Shown: piece by piece, positions 1 through 8,212 of the stretch
How positions within the stretch are numbered: the first letter of the stretch is position 1
How the letters are laid out: each line of letters opens with the position of its first letter
From: Streptomyces parvulus
GTDB lineage: Bacteria; Actinomycetota; Actinomycetes; Streptomycetales; Streptomycetaceae
Direction: 5' to 3'
NCBI RefSeq assembly: GCF_014648855.1
Contig: NZ_BMRX01000011.1
Location: forward strand, 186,001-250,000
Length of the DNA: 64,000 nt
Position numbers and translations under genes: made by a program
The notes under the pieces: generated by a model
Database searches by the model: none
What the model was told of the DNA's origin: nothing
Seen by the model: only the letters and a program-made list of their open reading frames with translations

Positions 1-443
1 AGGGCTTCACCCCCGGCGACGACTGGGTCGCCTCGCTCCGGGACTTCGCGACACGGGTGCACCGGTCGGTCCTGAGCCATCCTCGGCTGGCCGCGATCAG
101 CACGGCCCGGGTGACCGCGGGTCCGGCGGAGCGGCGGGCGGTGGACACGGGCATCGGGATCCTGCTGGGGGCCGGCTTCGCTCCCCCGGAAGCGGTGCGC
201 CTCTACTTCGCCTTCATCGACACCGTCCTCGCCCACGCCGCCCTGGACGCCCGGGTGCGCGACCTCACGGAGGCCCAGCGCGGCCAGGAGGGCCTGGCCT
301 GGAGGGACGTCTACGGCAACCTGCCGGCGGACGACTACCCGCACGTGCACGCCGTGCGCGCGCATCTGCCCGGGGGCGCGCACTCGGCGTTCCCCGACAC
401 GCTCGACCTGCTGCTGGCCCAGTTCGAGGCGCGGTTGGCCTGA
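1..443 (+). CDS. TetR-family regulator, C-terminal part (5' end outside window)
   Basis: An open frame runs in from the window edge (frame of position 3) and stops at TGA 441-443; no start codon need be assumed inside the window. The visible ~146 residues are an all-helical ligand-binding/dimerisation domain of the TetR C-terminal type: a helix with RVHRSVLSHP, then GILLGAGFAPPEAVRLYFAFIDT, then a short C-terminal helix. The DNA-binding N-terminus is outside the window, so the family call rests on the C-terminal pattern alone. The next gene follows after about 140 bp on the same strand; whether it is the target cannot be told from this fragment. Confidence 0.7.
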   Translation, partial: GFTPGDDWVASLRDFATRVHRSVLSHPRLAAISTARVTAGPAERRAVDTGIGILLGAGFAPPEAVRLYFAFIDTVLAHAALDARVRDLTEAQRGQEGLAWRDVYGNLPADDYPHVHAVRAHLPGGAHSAFPDTLDLLLAQFEARLA

Positions 444-582
444 GCCGGGCGGGCGCATGCGTGGAAGTCGTGAAGAAATGGCGCACGGCTCCCGGCACTC
501 GGCCACGCCGACGGAACACTCGGAGCCTCACCGGGCGCTTCGAACACGTAGGGCGCCGCCACGCGATGGGAGACCGACAACG

Positions 583-1524
583 ATGTCCAATCCGGTACGG
601 ACCAGAGTACGGACGGCCGCGCTCGCCCTCTCGGCCGCCGCGGCCCTCGCCCTCGGCACGACCACGACGACCGGCGCGACGGCGGCCCCGGCACCCGGCC
701 CCGCGCCCGCGTCCGCGGCCGCCAAGCAGGGGCCGACCTCGGTGGCGTACATCGAGGTGAACAACCACAGCATGCTCAACGCCGGCAAGTACACGCTGGC
801 CGACGGCGGCGGCAACGCCTTCGACGTCGCCGTGATCTTCGCGGCGAACATCAACTACGACACCGGCGCCAAGAAGGCGTACCTGCACTTCAACGAGAAC
901 GTGCAGCGCGTCCTCGACAACGCCGCCACGGAGATACGGCCGTTGCAGCAGAAGGGCATCAAGGTCGTGCTGTCGGTGCTCGGCAACCACCAGGGGGCGG
1001 GCTTCGCCAACTTCAGGTCCCAGCAGACGGCTTCGGCGTTCGCCAAGGAGATGTCGGACGCCGTGGCGAAGTACGGCCTCGACGGCATCGACTTCGACGA
1101 CGAGTACGCCGAGTACGGCCAGAACGGCACCGCCCAGCCCAACGACAGCTCCTTCGTCCACCTGGTGACGGCACTGCGCGCCAACATGCCGAACAAGATC
1201 ATCAGCCTCTACAACATCGGCCCCGCGGCGTCCCGGCTCTCCTACGGCGGCGTCGACGTCTCGTCGAAGTTCGACTACGCCTGGAACCCGTACTACGGCA
1301 CCTGGCAGGTCCCCGGCATCGGCCTGCCCAAGTCCCGCCTGTCCCCGGCGGCCGTCGAGATCGGCCGCACCTCCCCGAGCACGGTCGCGAGCCTCGCCCG
1401 CCGCACGGTCGACGAGGGCTACGGCGTCTACCTGACGTACAACCTCGACGGCTCCGACCGCACCGCGGACGTCTCGGCGTTCACGAGGGAGCTGTACGGG
1501 AGCGACGCGGTGTACACGCCGTAG
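583..1524 (+). CDS. Secreted endo-beta-N-acetylglucosaminidase, GH18 (Endo H type)
   Basis: A 313-residue secreted glycosidase. Residues ~1-45 form a signal peptide (RTRVRTAALALS, then an Ala-rich core and an Ala/Pro-rich cleavage region). The mature part is a compact GH18 barrel with the signature D167-G-I-D-F-D-D-E174, in which the final Glu is the expected acid catalyst of substrate-assisted catalysis. Endo H-type enzymes cut the chitobiose core of high-mannose or hybrid N-glycans, leaving one GlcNAc on the protein; that activity is inferred from family resemblance. The length matches Endo H (about 310 with signal). ATG 583 is chosen because GGGAGA lies just upstream and the signal peptide begins here; an upstream in-frame extension to 457 lacks signal-peptide features. 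A perfect hairpin follows the stop. Confidence 0.88.
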   Translation: MSNPVRTRVRTAALALSAAAALALGTTTTTGATAAPAPGPAPASAAAKQGPTSVAYIEVNNHSMLNAGKYTLADGGGNAFDVAVIFAANINYDTGAKKAYLHFNENVQRVLDNAATEIRPLQQKGIKVVLSVLGNHQGAGFANFRSQQTASAFAKEMSDAVAKYGLDGIDFDDEYAEYGQNGTAQPNDSSFVHLVTALRANMPNKIISLYNIGPAASRLSYGGVDVSSKFDYAWNPYYGTWQVPGIGLPKSRLSPAAVEIGRTSPSTVASLARRTVDEGYGVYLTYNLDGSDRTADVSAFTRELYGSDAVYTP

Positions 1525-1545
1525 AGCAGCGCCGGGCAACCGGCC

Positions 1546-1571
1546 GGCCGCCGACAACGATGTCGGCGGCC
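1546..1571 (+). terminator. Hairpin terminator after the Endo H-type gene
   Basis: A perfect 11-bp inverted repeat, GGCCGCCGACA / TGTCGGCGGCC, with a 4-nt loop starts 22 bp after the stop at 1524. There is no T-tract, as is common for Streptomyces terminators. Confidence 0.7.
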
Positions 1572-1594
1572 GACGCGGTGGGTCGGGCGCCGGC

Positions 1595-1645
1595 GCTCTG
1601 GTGGGGCGGCGCTCTGGTGGGGCGGCGTGCTGGTGCGGCGGCGTC
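1595..1645. repeat. Short tandem repeat of CTCTGGTGGGGCGGCG
   Basis: Two exact neighbouring copies of a GCTCTGGTGGGGCGGC unit are followed by a diverged third (GTGCTGGTGCGGCGGC). It lies between the terminator of the glycosidase gene and the 3' end of the opposite-strand membrane protein gene. Probably replication slippage; no function is visible. Confidence 0.6.
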
Positions 1646-1693
1646 TTCCCGATCGGGGGACGCCGCCGGCCGGAGGCCTCGCCGCGCCTACCC

Positions 1694-1942
1694 TCACGTC
1701 CCGCTCTCCTCCGGGAACGCGTCGGCACGCAACCGCGCCCGGGCCGTCATCGCGGTGATGACCATCACGAGGGCCAGCGCGAACTGGACCATGACGCGTC
1801 CCGCCGCCGCGCCCGTGGCGAGGTTGGCGACGGCCAGCACGACCATCACCACCGCCAGCGCCGGGGCCAGCCAAACCAACACCCGGTCGACCGAGCGCAT
1901 GAACCCTCTGCTCGCGGCGTCCGTCGGTCTTCTCTCAGGCAT
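1694..1942 (-). CDS. Small two-helix membrane protein
   Basis: An 82-residue protein with a charged N-terminus (MPERRPTDAASRGFMRSVDR) and two strongly hydrophobic stretches: about residues 21-42 (VLVWLAPALAVVMVVLAV) and 48-65 (RVMVQFALALVMVITAM). A basic tail follows (ARARLRADAF). The hairpin topology predicts an inner-membrane protein. Third codon positions are G/C rich, which supports a real gene. No family recognised. The divergent gene is the GNAT acetyltransferase at 2167. Confidence 0.6.
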   Translation of the reverse strand: MPERRPTDAASRGFMRSVDRVLVWLAPALAVVMVVLAVANLATGAAAGRVMVQFALALVMVITAMTARARLRADAFPEESGT

Positions 1943-2166
1943 GCCCGTCGTCTACCCCGAGAGGCGGCAGGCCTGCCGGCCCCGGTGCCGGTCCTCGTCG
2001 TGGCCGGCGCGGGCCGCGGGGCCGGGCCCGGGTGACGACGGCGCGGTGGGCGTCCGGAACCCCGGCGCGGGCGCTACAGCACCAGTCGAGCGCACCGCCC
2101 GCCACGGATGTGAGACTGACGCGGTGCCGGTAGACACCACCACCCACCCACCACGGAGGAAACCGC

Positions 2167-2877
2167 ATGATGCCCGCTGACGACGACCCGGTGCTCGACG
2201 ATCCGGTGGGTCAGTCGCTCGGCACGCGGCACGCACATCTCGCCCGCCGCCTCGGCCGGGCCGCCACCTACCGCGCGGGCGTGGCGACCTTCTCCGCCGT
2301 GTCCACCGAGCCGGACGCGCGGGACTGGGCCGACCTCGCCGAACTGCTCGGTCCGGGCGCATTCGCCGACATGTTCAGCTGCCCGGCGATCCCGCCGGCG
2401 GACTGGGAGCCGGTCTTCACACTGGAGGGCCGCCAGATGATCTGGCCCGGCGGAATCCACCCGACCGAGCCGGACACCGAGCCCGGGAGCACCGGCCTGG
2501 TCGAGCTGGGCCCGGACAGCGTGCCCGACATGCTCGACCTCGTGGCGCGGACCGAGCCGGGCCCCTTCTGGCCGCGCACCCGCGAACTCGGCACCTACGT
2601 GGGAATCCGCGTCGACGGCACCCTGGTGGCGATGGCCGGAGAGCGCCTGCGACCGCCGGGATGGACGGAGATCAGCGCCGTCTGCACCGCCCCCGAGGCA
2701 CGGGGGCGAGGACACGCCGCCCGCCTCGTCGGCGCGCTCGCCGCACGCATCGCGGCGCGTGGCGACCGCCCCTTCCTCCACGTGGCCGAGAAGAACACGC
2801 GCGCCATCGCGCTGTACGAACGCCTCGGCTTCAAAACCCGCAGGCAGGTGACATTCCGGGGCTTCCGCACCCCGTAG
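2167..2877 (+). CDS. GNAT-family N-acetyltransferase
   Basis: A 236-residue acetyl-CoA-dependent acetyltransferase. The GNAT fold occupies the C-terminal half. The pyrophosphate-binding motif A reads TAPEARGRGHAARLVGAL (about residues 178-195), preceded by the strand WTEISAVC and followed by the motif B helix NTRAIALYERLGF. The N-terminal 85 residues are a separate family-specific part. The pattern matches the FR47-like GCN5 group; the substrate is unknown. The ATG is supported by GGAGGAAA five bases upstream. Confidence 0.85.
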   Translation: MMPADDDPVLDDPVGQSLGTRHAHLARRLGRAATYRAGVATFSAVSTEPDARDWADLAELLGPGAFADMFSCPAIPPADWEPVFTLEGRQMIWPGGIHPTEPDTEPGSTGLVELGPDSVPDMLDLVARTEPGPFWPRTRELGTYVGIRVDGTLVAMAGERLRPPGWTEISAVCTAPEARGRGHAARLVGALAARIAARGDRPFLHVAEKNTRAIALYERLGFKTRRQVTFRGFRTP

Positions 2878-2989
2878 GCCCACCCGATAGGTCCACTCCG
2901 TAGGTTCCAGGGCGCCCGTCGCGACCCGTCGCCGGAGGGGAAGCCGACGGGTCCGTTACGGCCACCACGCCTTGGGAACCCGCCTCCCC

Positions 2990-3778
2990 ATGGCATCCAT
3001 CCAGCGAAAGCGCTGTTCCAGCGGCTCCAGCCTGGGGACGGCGTCGTCCATCGCCATCGGTGCCGCGGCGGGCGTGACGGCCGCGGCCGGTCTCCTGCTC
3101 GGCCGCAAGGCGGCGACGATCAGCAAGATCGGCAAGGGCCATCCGCTGAAACACCGCGCGCTCGACGTGGCCGCCGGGGCCCTGCAGACGAAGTACCCGC
3201 TCGACGCGATGAGCACCTACCTCAACGGCTTCCACATGTACGCCGACGACATGGGGCGGCAGGTGGAGGCCACGCACTTCTGCATCCACCTCCAGCACGA
3301 CCTGCACCAGTGCGTGATCTTCGACCGCAACGCGCCCGACGCCCGGCTGATCGGCATCGAGTACATCATCAGCGAGGAACGCTTCCGCGCACTGCCCGCC
3401 GACGAGAAGCGGCTGTGGCACAGCCACCACTACGAGGTGAAGTCGGGCCTCCTGGTCGCGCCCGGCATCCCCGACCTGGCCGAGCACGCCTACTTCGAGG
3501 ACCTCGTGACCACCTACGGCAAGACCTTCCACACCTGGCAGTACGACCGCGACGACTTCCCGTACGGCATCCCGCAACTGATGATGGGCTTCACGCAGGA
3601 CGGCCAGGCCGCGGACGCACTGGTCCAGGCCCGCGACGAGAAACTCGGCACGTCCACCTCCGGCAAACGGCACAACCGCGCGGACATCCCCACACCGGAC
3701 GTCGCTCCGGGGGCGAACCAGTGGGAGACGGGGAGGACGGTGCAGACCCGGGTCGAGGAGAGGGACTTCAGGCGCTGA
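2990..3778 (+). CDS. DUF1264 / OBAP-family protein
   Basis: About 262 residues from ATG 2990, or 268 from TTG 2972. The body matches the DUF1264 (oil-body-associated-protein-like) family: HPLKHRALDVAAG, then YLNGFHMYADD, then EATHFCIHLQHDLHQCVIFD, then IEYIISEERFRALP and LWHSHHYEVKSG. The His-rich strand pairs are the conserved core of the family. An Ala/Gly-rich hydrophobic segment near residues 18-38 could be a membrane anchor or a poorly cleaved export signal. No biochemical function is established for bacterial members. Neither start has a well-spaced ribosome binding site; ATG is preferred by default. A hairpin terminator follows at 3945. Confidence 0.75.
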   Translation: MASIQRKRCSSGSSLGTASSIAIGAAAGVTAAAGLLLGRKAATISKIGKGHPLKHRALDVAAGALQTKYPLDAMSTYLNGFHMYADDMGRQVEATHFCIHLQHDLHQCVIFDRNAPDARLIGIEYIISEERFRALPADEKRLWHSHHYEVKSGLLVAPGIPDLAEHAYFEDLVTTYGKTFHTWQYDRDDFPYGIPQLMMGFTQDGQAADALVQARDEKLGTSTSGKRHNRADIPTPDVAPGANQWETGRTVQTRVEERDFRR

Positions 3779-4167
3779 CGTCGCCGACCGCGGGTGCGGA
3801 AATCGGCCGCATCTGCCCCAGCCCGTCTCGTCGGTCACCGCCGGCACCGTGAGCGAGTCCGGCAGGAATCGAGTACGGCGAACAACAGATCTGATTTCGG
3901 AACCTGTCGGCCCACGCCTCGACGCCGACCGGCGACCGAATCGACCCGCCCGCAGTTCAACCGCGGGCGGGCTTTTCTGATTCCTCGGAACAGGGTCCCC
4001 CCCCCCCCCCGCGGTGTGATCGCGGCTTGCTGACGAGGCTTGGCGCACCCCGCCGTCGGAGAAGGAAACGGGAAACAGCGTCGATCGCCTTGTCCGTCCG
4101 GGAGTTGGTGCCGCACTCTTCCGTGCAGTACCGCCTCGGCCCGGACGACCGGGTTTGGGAGGTCCCC
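3779..4167. other. Intergenic region ahead of the TIR operon
   Basis: No convincing gene. It holds the OBAP terminator (3945-3976), a run of 14 C residues at 3997-4010, and presumably the promoter of the downstream XRE-TIR operon. The reading frame of the XRE gene stays open upstream to 4027, but the extension is Arg-rich and lacks a ribosome binding site. Confidence 0.6.
3945..3976 (+). terminator. Rho-independent terminator after the OBAP gene
   Basis: A perfect 9-bp stem CCCGCCCGC / GCGGGCGGG with a 9-nt loop, followed by C and four T residues. This is one of the few textbook terminators with a T-tract in the window. Confidence 0.8.
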
Positions 4168-5478
4168 GTGCCACAACCGTCCACACCGTTCGGCGAGGAA
4201 CTGAGGAAGCGGCGTCTGGACGCCGGACTGAGCCTTACGGACCTGTCCGGCCTCGTGCATTACAGCAAGGCGCAGCTGAGCAAGGTCGAGCGGGGCATCA
4301 AGACACCCAGCCGTGATCTCGCACGGCTGTGTGACGCCGCGGTCGGTGCCGACGGAGCGCTGATCGCCCTGAGCACTCCTGTCGCTGTCGATTCGCCCGC
4401 CGTGTCGGCGCCGGGCCAGGTCGAGGAGGAGAACTGGATGATGCAGTTGTCACCGGACGGCCCGAGCTCTTTCGGGCCCGTGGGGCGGCGTGAGGTGATG
4501 AGTGCCGGTGTCGCCTCGCTGATGACCTGGAGGTCGGACGGATCGAGTCCGGCTTCTCCGGCCGCCGGCACCGGCTTGCTGGAAGCCGCACGCTCACTGT
4601 TCACGCACTACCGCAGACTGGGCCAGTCCGTGGAGCCCGGCCTCCTCCTGCCCGTCCTGATCGCGCAGACACACACACTGCGGGAGCTGTCGGCACAGAG
4701 CGACAGCAGCACCAGGCGTCGCCTGCTCGCACTCGGTTCCCGGTACGCCGAGTACGTGGGCTGGCTGGTGCAGGAGACCGGGGACGAGCGTGCGGCGCTG
4801 TGGTGGACGCAGCGTGCGGTCGACCTGGCCGCCGCCGGCGGTGATCAGGCACTGGCTGGTTACGCGCTGGTACGCAGGGCGTTGGTCACGCTGTACCGGG
4901 ACGACGCCGAGCAGACGATCGCCCTGGCCCGCCGGGCGCAGAGCGGCGTGCTGCCGGCACGGGTCCGCGGTCTCGCCGCACAGCGCGAAGCTCAGGGGCA
5001 CGCCCTCGCAGGTGATGTCGGCGCCTGCCTCCGTGCCCTGGACCGGGCGCGTGATCTGCTCGCCGGCCGGAACGACGGCGCCGACGACCCAGTGATCGGC
5101 TCGATGCATCTTCCCGATCCGGTCGGCATGGTCACCGGCTGGTGCCTCGTGGATCTCGGGCGTCCGCGCGAGGCGGGTGAGGAACTGGATCGCCAACTTG
5201 TCCAGGTGGGCACCGACGCGATACGCACGCAGGTGCGGTACGGCGTACGCCGCGCGCTCGCCTATGCCTCCGCCGGCGAGATCGACCACGCGTGCGCGCT
5301 GACGGAGCCACTGCTCGACGGTGTGACGGCGGTGCGCTCGGCGACCGTCACGACCGATCTCCGACGGCTCGTCCGGGCGTTGGGCCGCTACCCGGACCAC
5401 CCACCGGTACGCCGGCTGGCCCCGCGGCTCGGCACCTTGTCCCGCCCGACCTTCCCTCATGAGGAGGCACCATCATGA
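4168..5478 (+). CDS. XRE-family regulator with TPR-like region, first gene of the TIR operon
   Basis: A 436-residue protein starting at GTG 4168, chosen because GGGAGG sits six bases upstream; a longer frame exists. Residues ~7-60 form an XRE/Cro helix-turn-helix (FGEELRKRRLDAGLSLTDLS...YSKAQLSKVERG), the usual Streptomyces 'start of helix-turn-helix plus long C-terminal' architecture. From about residue 145 the protein is helical with TPR-like spacing (YAEYVGWLVQETGDERAALWWTQRAVDLA), which suggests protein-protein contacts. Its stop overlaps the TIR gene start (ATGA), so both are probably co-translated. It could be the operon's own regulator or a sensor; the sequence does not decide. Confidence 0.85.
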   Translation: MPQPSTPFGEELRKRRLDAGLSLTDLSGLVHYSKAQLSKVERGIKTPSRDLARLCDAAVGADGALIALSTPVAVDSPAVSAPGQVEEENWMMQLSPDGPSSFGPVGRREVMSAGVASLMTWRSDGSSPASPAAGTGLLEAARSLFTHYRRLGQSVEPGLLLPVLIAQTHTLRELSAQSDSSTRRRLLALGSRYAEYVGWLVQETGDERAALWWTQRAVDLAAAGGDQALAGYALVRRALVTLYRDDAEQTIALARRAQSGVLPARVRGLAAQREAQGHALAGDVGACLRALDRARDLLAGRNDGADDPVIGSMHLPDPVGMVTGWCLVDLGRPREAGEELDRQLVQVGTDAIRTQVRYGVRRALAYASAGEIDHACALTEPLLDGVTAVRSATVTTDLRRLVRALGRYPDHPPVRRLAPRLGTLSRPTFPHEEAPS

Positions 5479-6227
5479 CCGAGATCTTCATCAACTACCG
5501 CACCGGGGACGGAGAGAGGACCGCGGCCCTACTCCGCCAAGGGCTGTCGCACCGCTTCGGCCCGGGACACGCGTTTCACGCGTCACAGTCCATCGTCCCC
5601 GGCGAGAGCTGGCCCGAACGATTACTGACGGCGGTCCGACGCAGCTCCGTACTCCTGGCCGTCATCGGGCCGGACTGGACGAACTTCCGTACCCGGCTCG
5701 AGGATCCCGAGGACTGGGTACGCAAGGAGATCGAGGAAGCTTTCGAGTGCCAGGTCCCCGTCGTCCCTGTTCTGGACGGGCGCAAGACCAGCCGGCTGAC
5801 CAAGGCCGATCTTCCGCCCGCGCTGCGACGGCTCGCCGATCTCCAGTCCATCGCGTTCGACTCGGGAGACACCGACGTGTGTGTAGCGCGCATCGGCGAT
5901 CTGATGGCCGACCTGATTCCCGGCCTCGACGACCCGTCCGGGACCGGGGCGGGGACGCCCGAGCCGGGCAGTGTGACGAATTCCATCGGAACCGTGAACG
6001 GCACAGCCGTACAGAGTCGTGACTTCACCGGTGATGTAGGCACCGTGGTCAAGGGTGCCCACGGCCCCGTCCACACCGGGAACGGCAACATCTACTCGCA
6101 CTCACGTCATGTCTCGGGCGACCGTCACTTCTCGGGTGACGGGATGACGTACTTCGACGGCGACCACCACGGCCCCATCCAACACCGTTTCGGTGAGCGG
6201 GACGGTCACGAGGACAAGGACCGGTGA
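5475..6227 (+). CDS. TIR-domain protein with C-terminal Gly/Val-Gln motif
   Basis: A 250-residue protein. Residues 1-~150 form a TIR domain: the first strand and box 1 (EIFINYRTGDGERTA), the central strand SVLLAVIGPDW, then D80-WVRKEIEEAF, where E85 sits at the position of the NADase catalytic glutamate (W-x3-E), then the strand VPVVPVLDGR. Bacterial TIR domains typically cleave NAD or make cyclic ADP-ribose isomers in defence; activity here is inferred. A Gly/Ser/Pro linker leads to a low-complexity tail containing N169-SIGTVNGTAVQSRDFTGDV and then repeats of GxVHTGxG / GDHHGPIQ type. The first piece resembles RHIM/PP-like amyloid signalling motifs and recurs in the last gene of the operon. 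The ATGA overlap with the XRE gene and the GTGA overlap with the next gene indicate coupled translation. Confidence 0.88.
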   Translation: MTEIFINYRTGDGERTAALLRQGLSHRFGPGHAFHASQSIVPGESWPERLLTAVRRSSVLLAVIGPDWTNFRTRLEDPEDWVRKEIEEAFECQVPVVPVLDGRKTSRLTKADLPPALRRLADLQSIAFDSGDTDVCVARIGDLMADLIPGLDDPSGTGAGTPEPGSVTNSIGTVNGTAVQSRDFTGDVGTVVKGAHGPVHTGNGNIYSHSRHVSGDRHFSGDGMTYFDGDHHGPIQHRFGERDGHEDKDR

Positions 6228-8212
6228 ACCAGCACACCGGCACGTGGATCGGCGGCTCGGGCGTCACCGTCACGGGCCCTGGCCACGTCTACATCGGCGC
6301 GCAGCTCCAAGACTCCGACAAGCCGGCTTTCCGCCGGGTCGCCGAGGATCAACTCCGTCGACTGCGCTACATACTGGTCACTCCGCCGGGTATGGGCGAG
6401 GCTCGTGCCGTACTCGCCGACTCCGGCACCGTCGTCCTGGACGGTGTCCCCGGCAGCGGCCGGTCGGCTGCGGCCCGCGTGCTGCTGCACGAACACCACC
6501 GGGACAGTGGTGTCTTCCACGAGCTTATGCCCGGCGAGGAGGGCGAGCTCCCCCTGGAGGACCCGGCTCTCGTAGGGACCGGTGACCAGTTGCTGCTGGA
6601 CCTGTCCGCCGCGGACGACCGCCGCTGGGCCGCGGCCCAGGCCGTCCTCCCGGCGCTGCGCAAAGCCGTGCACGAGCAGCGTGCCCACCTGGTCGTGGTC
6701 ATGCCGCATCTCGGTGTTCTCGACCCGGACCTGCAGTACTGCCGCGTGGTGCTCCAACGGCCCCCCGCTCTCGGTGTTCTTCGGCGACATCTGCGCCTGC
6801 ACGGCGTGCCGCCAGAGGAATATCTCCGGCACGACGGCACCGTGACCGGGTTCCTCAGAGCGAACAGACCAATGCGCGAGATCGCGGAATTCGCCGACCT
6901 GGTGCGCCGGGCACGCGAGGCCGGTCAGCCCGGGGACGGATTCGGTCAGTGGTGCGAGGCGGCCGGTCGGGCGCGCGACGACGGTCGACGAGAAGCCGCC
7001 GCGCTCGTCACCAAGCTGCGGGAGGCACCGCAACGAGCCCTGCTGATCTCCGTCTCCATGCTGCACGGGGCGCACGCCGATGTCATTCACCGCGCGACCG
7101 AGTACCTGTTGAGCGCCCTCGGGCCTGCGTCGGAGGGCGACTCGCCTCTGCGGCAGCGAGACCTCGCCGAGCGACTCATCGAGATCTCGGCCACTACCGC
7201 CCCCAACGGACAGGTCCGTTTCCAGAGGCTGGACTTCGACTCCGCCGTTCGTACCCATTTCTGGGACCACATGCCCGATCTCCGCCCTCACCTGGGCGCT
7301 TGGGCCGCGAGTGTGGTGGAGCTGAACGACCCCCACGTCGTCACCGTCGTGCGCGACGGCCTGGTGGAACGTGTGGCCGGTGAGTACCTGAGGACCGGGC
7401 GTGCGGACGGGCTGGGGACGCTTATCGAAGGCTGGAGCACCGGTACGACGAGCCGGCCCCTCCTGGAAGCGGCCGTGCACGCTCTCACACGTGGGCTGGC
7501 GGACCCGGTCCACGCCAGGGACTTCCGCGAGCAGATCTACCAGTGGTGCGCCAACCGGAGCCTGAAGGGAGAGCTCGCGCAGGTGCTGGTCCGCGTCTGT
7601 GCCGACGTCCTCGCGACCAGCCATCCCGATCAAGCCCTGGTCAGGCTCTACCACCTGGCCCGGCGTGAGCGCGGCACGACCCGTGCCCGGCAGGCGCTGT
7701 GCGATCTGGTGGCGCGAAGCCGCAGGCTGCACCGCATGCTGCTCGACCGCCTCGCCCGTTCCGACCTCTCACCCGCGCATCTCGGGATCTTCCTCCAGGC
7801 CAGTGACCCCGAACTGTTGACGTTCCGCCGCGGCACCTCACACGCGCTGATCGACGAGCAGAGCGCCCAGCGCTCCCTGACCATCTGCTGGCAAGCGGCA
7901 CTGACCGGGTTGCCACCTCGGCAGTGGCAGGCCGAAGCGCGCCGCTGGTTCCACTGGGCGTCCGCCGGCACCGGATCGCACGGCGGGCTCCTGCTCGACC
8001 TCATCGTCAGTGCGGCACAGCAGTGCGCGGAGAAACGGGGCGAGGTTTTCGCTCTGATGTACGCGTGCGCCCGCGACGCCGAGCGCACCGGGCCGGGGGG
8101 CGCGGCGCGGGCCGCGGAGACCACCGGCCTGCTGCTCCACAAGATCAGCGCGGCTCAAGGCATCGCTCCGGCCACACGGCCGGAGACCTCACCCAGGGGG
8201 ACTCGACCATGA
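6224..8212 (+). CDS. P-loop NTPase-like protein with helical-repeat C-terminus
   Basis: A 662-residue protein. It starts with a short Gly-rich strand segment (GTWIGGSGVTVTGPGHVYIG), found in front of NTPase domains in many actinobacterial conflict proteins. The P-loop is G74-V-P-G-S-G-R80-S81, with Arg at the position of the canonical Lys; a Walker B-like strand follows (QLLLDLS, about residues 124-130). The remainder is helix-rich and resembles HEAT/TPR-like repeats. I read it as a STAND-like signalling ATPase, but the domain family is not firmly identified. The GTG start overlaps the TIR stop and the stop overlaps the next ATG. With the TIR protein it would form a sensor/effector pair. Confidence 0.75.
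   Translation: MNQHTGTWIGGSGVTVTGPGHVYIGAQLQDSDKPAFRRVAEDQLRRLRYILVTPPGMGEARAVLADSGTVVLDGVPGSGRSAAARVLLHEHHRDSGVFHELMPGEEGELPLEDPALVGTGDQLLLDLSAADDRRWAAAQAVLPALRKAVHEQRAHLVVVMPHLGVLDPDLQYCRVVLQRPPALGVLRRHLRLHGVPPEEYLRHDGTVTGFLRANRPMREIAEFADLVRRAREAGQPGDGFGQWCEAAGRARDDGRREAAALVTKLREAPQRALLISVSMLHGAHADVIHRATEYLLSALGPASEGDSPLRQRDLAERLIEISATTAPNGQVRFQRLDFDSAVRTHFWDHMPDLRPHLGAWAASVVELNDPHVVTVVRDGLVERVAGEYLRTGRADGLGTLIEGWSTGTTSRPLLEAAVHALTRGLADPVHARDFREQIYQWCANRSLKGELAQVLVRVCADVLATSHPDQALVRLYHLARRERGTTRARQALCDLVARSRRLHRMLLDRLARSDLSPAHLGIFLQASDPELLTFRRGTSHALIDEQSAQRSLTICWQAALTGLPPRQWQAEARRWFHWASAGTGSHGGLLLDLIVSAAQQCAEKRGEVFALMYACARDAERTGPGGAARAAETTGLLLHKISAAQGIAPATRPETSPRGTRP

Noticed and set aside
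1595..1645. GCTCTGGTGGGGCGGC repeat as a regulatory iteron
   Set aside because: It lies at the 3' side of both flanking genes, only two exact copies exist, and slippage is the simpler reading.
265..1728. A 487-codon minus-strand frame opposite the Endo H-type gene
   Set aside because: Low-complexity Arg/Gly/Ala/Pro sequence; the plus-strand gene has a signal peptide and GH18 signature.
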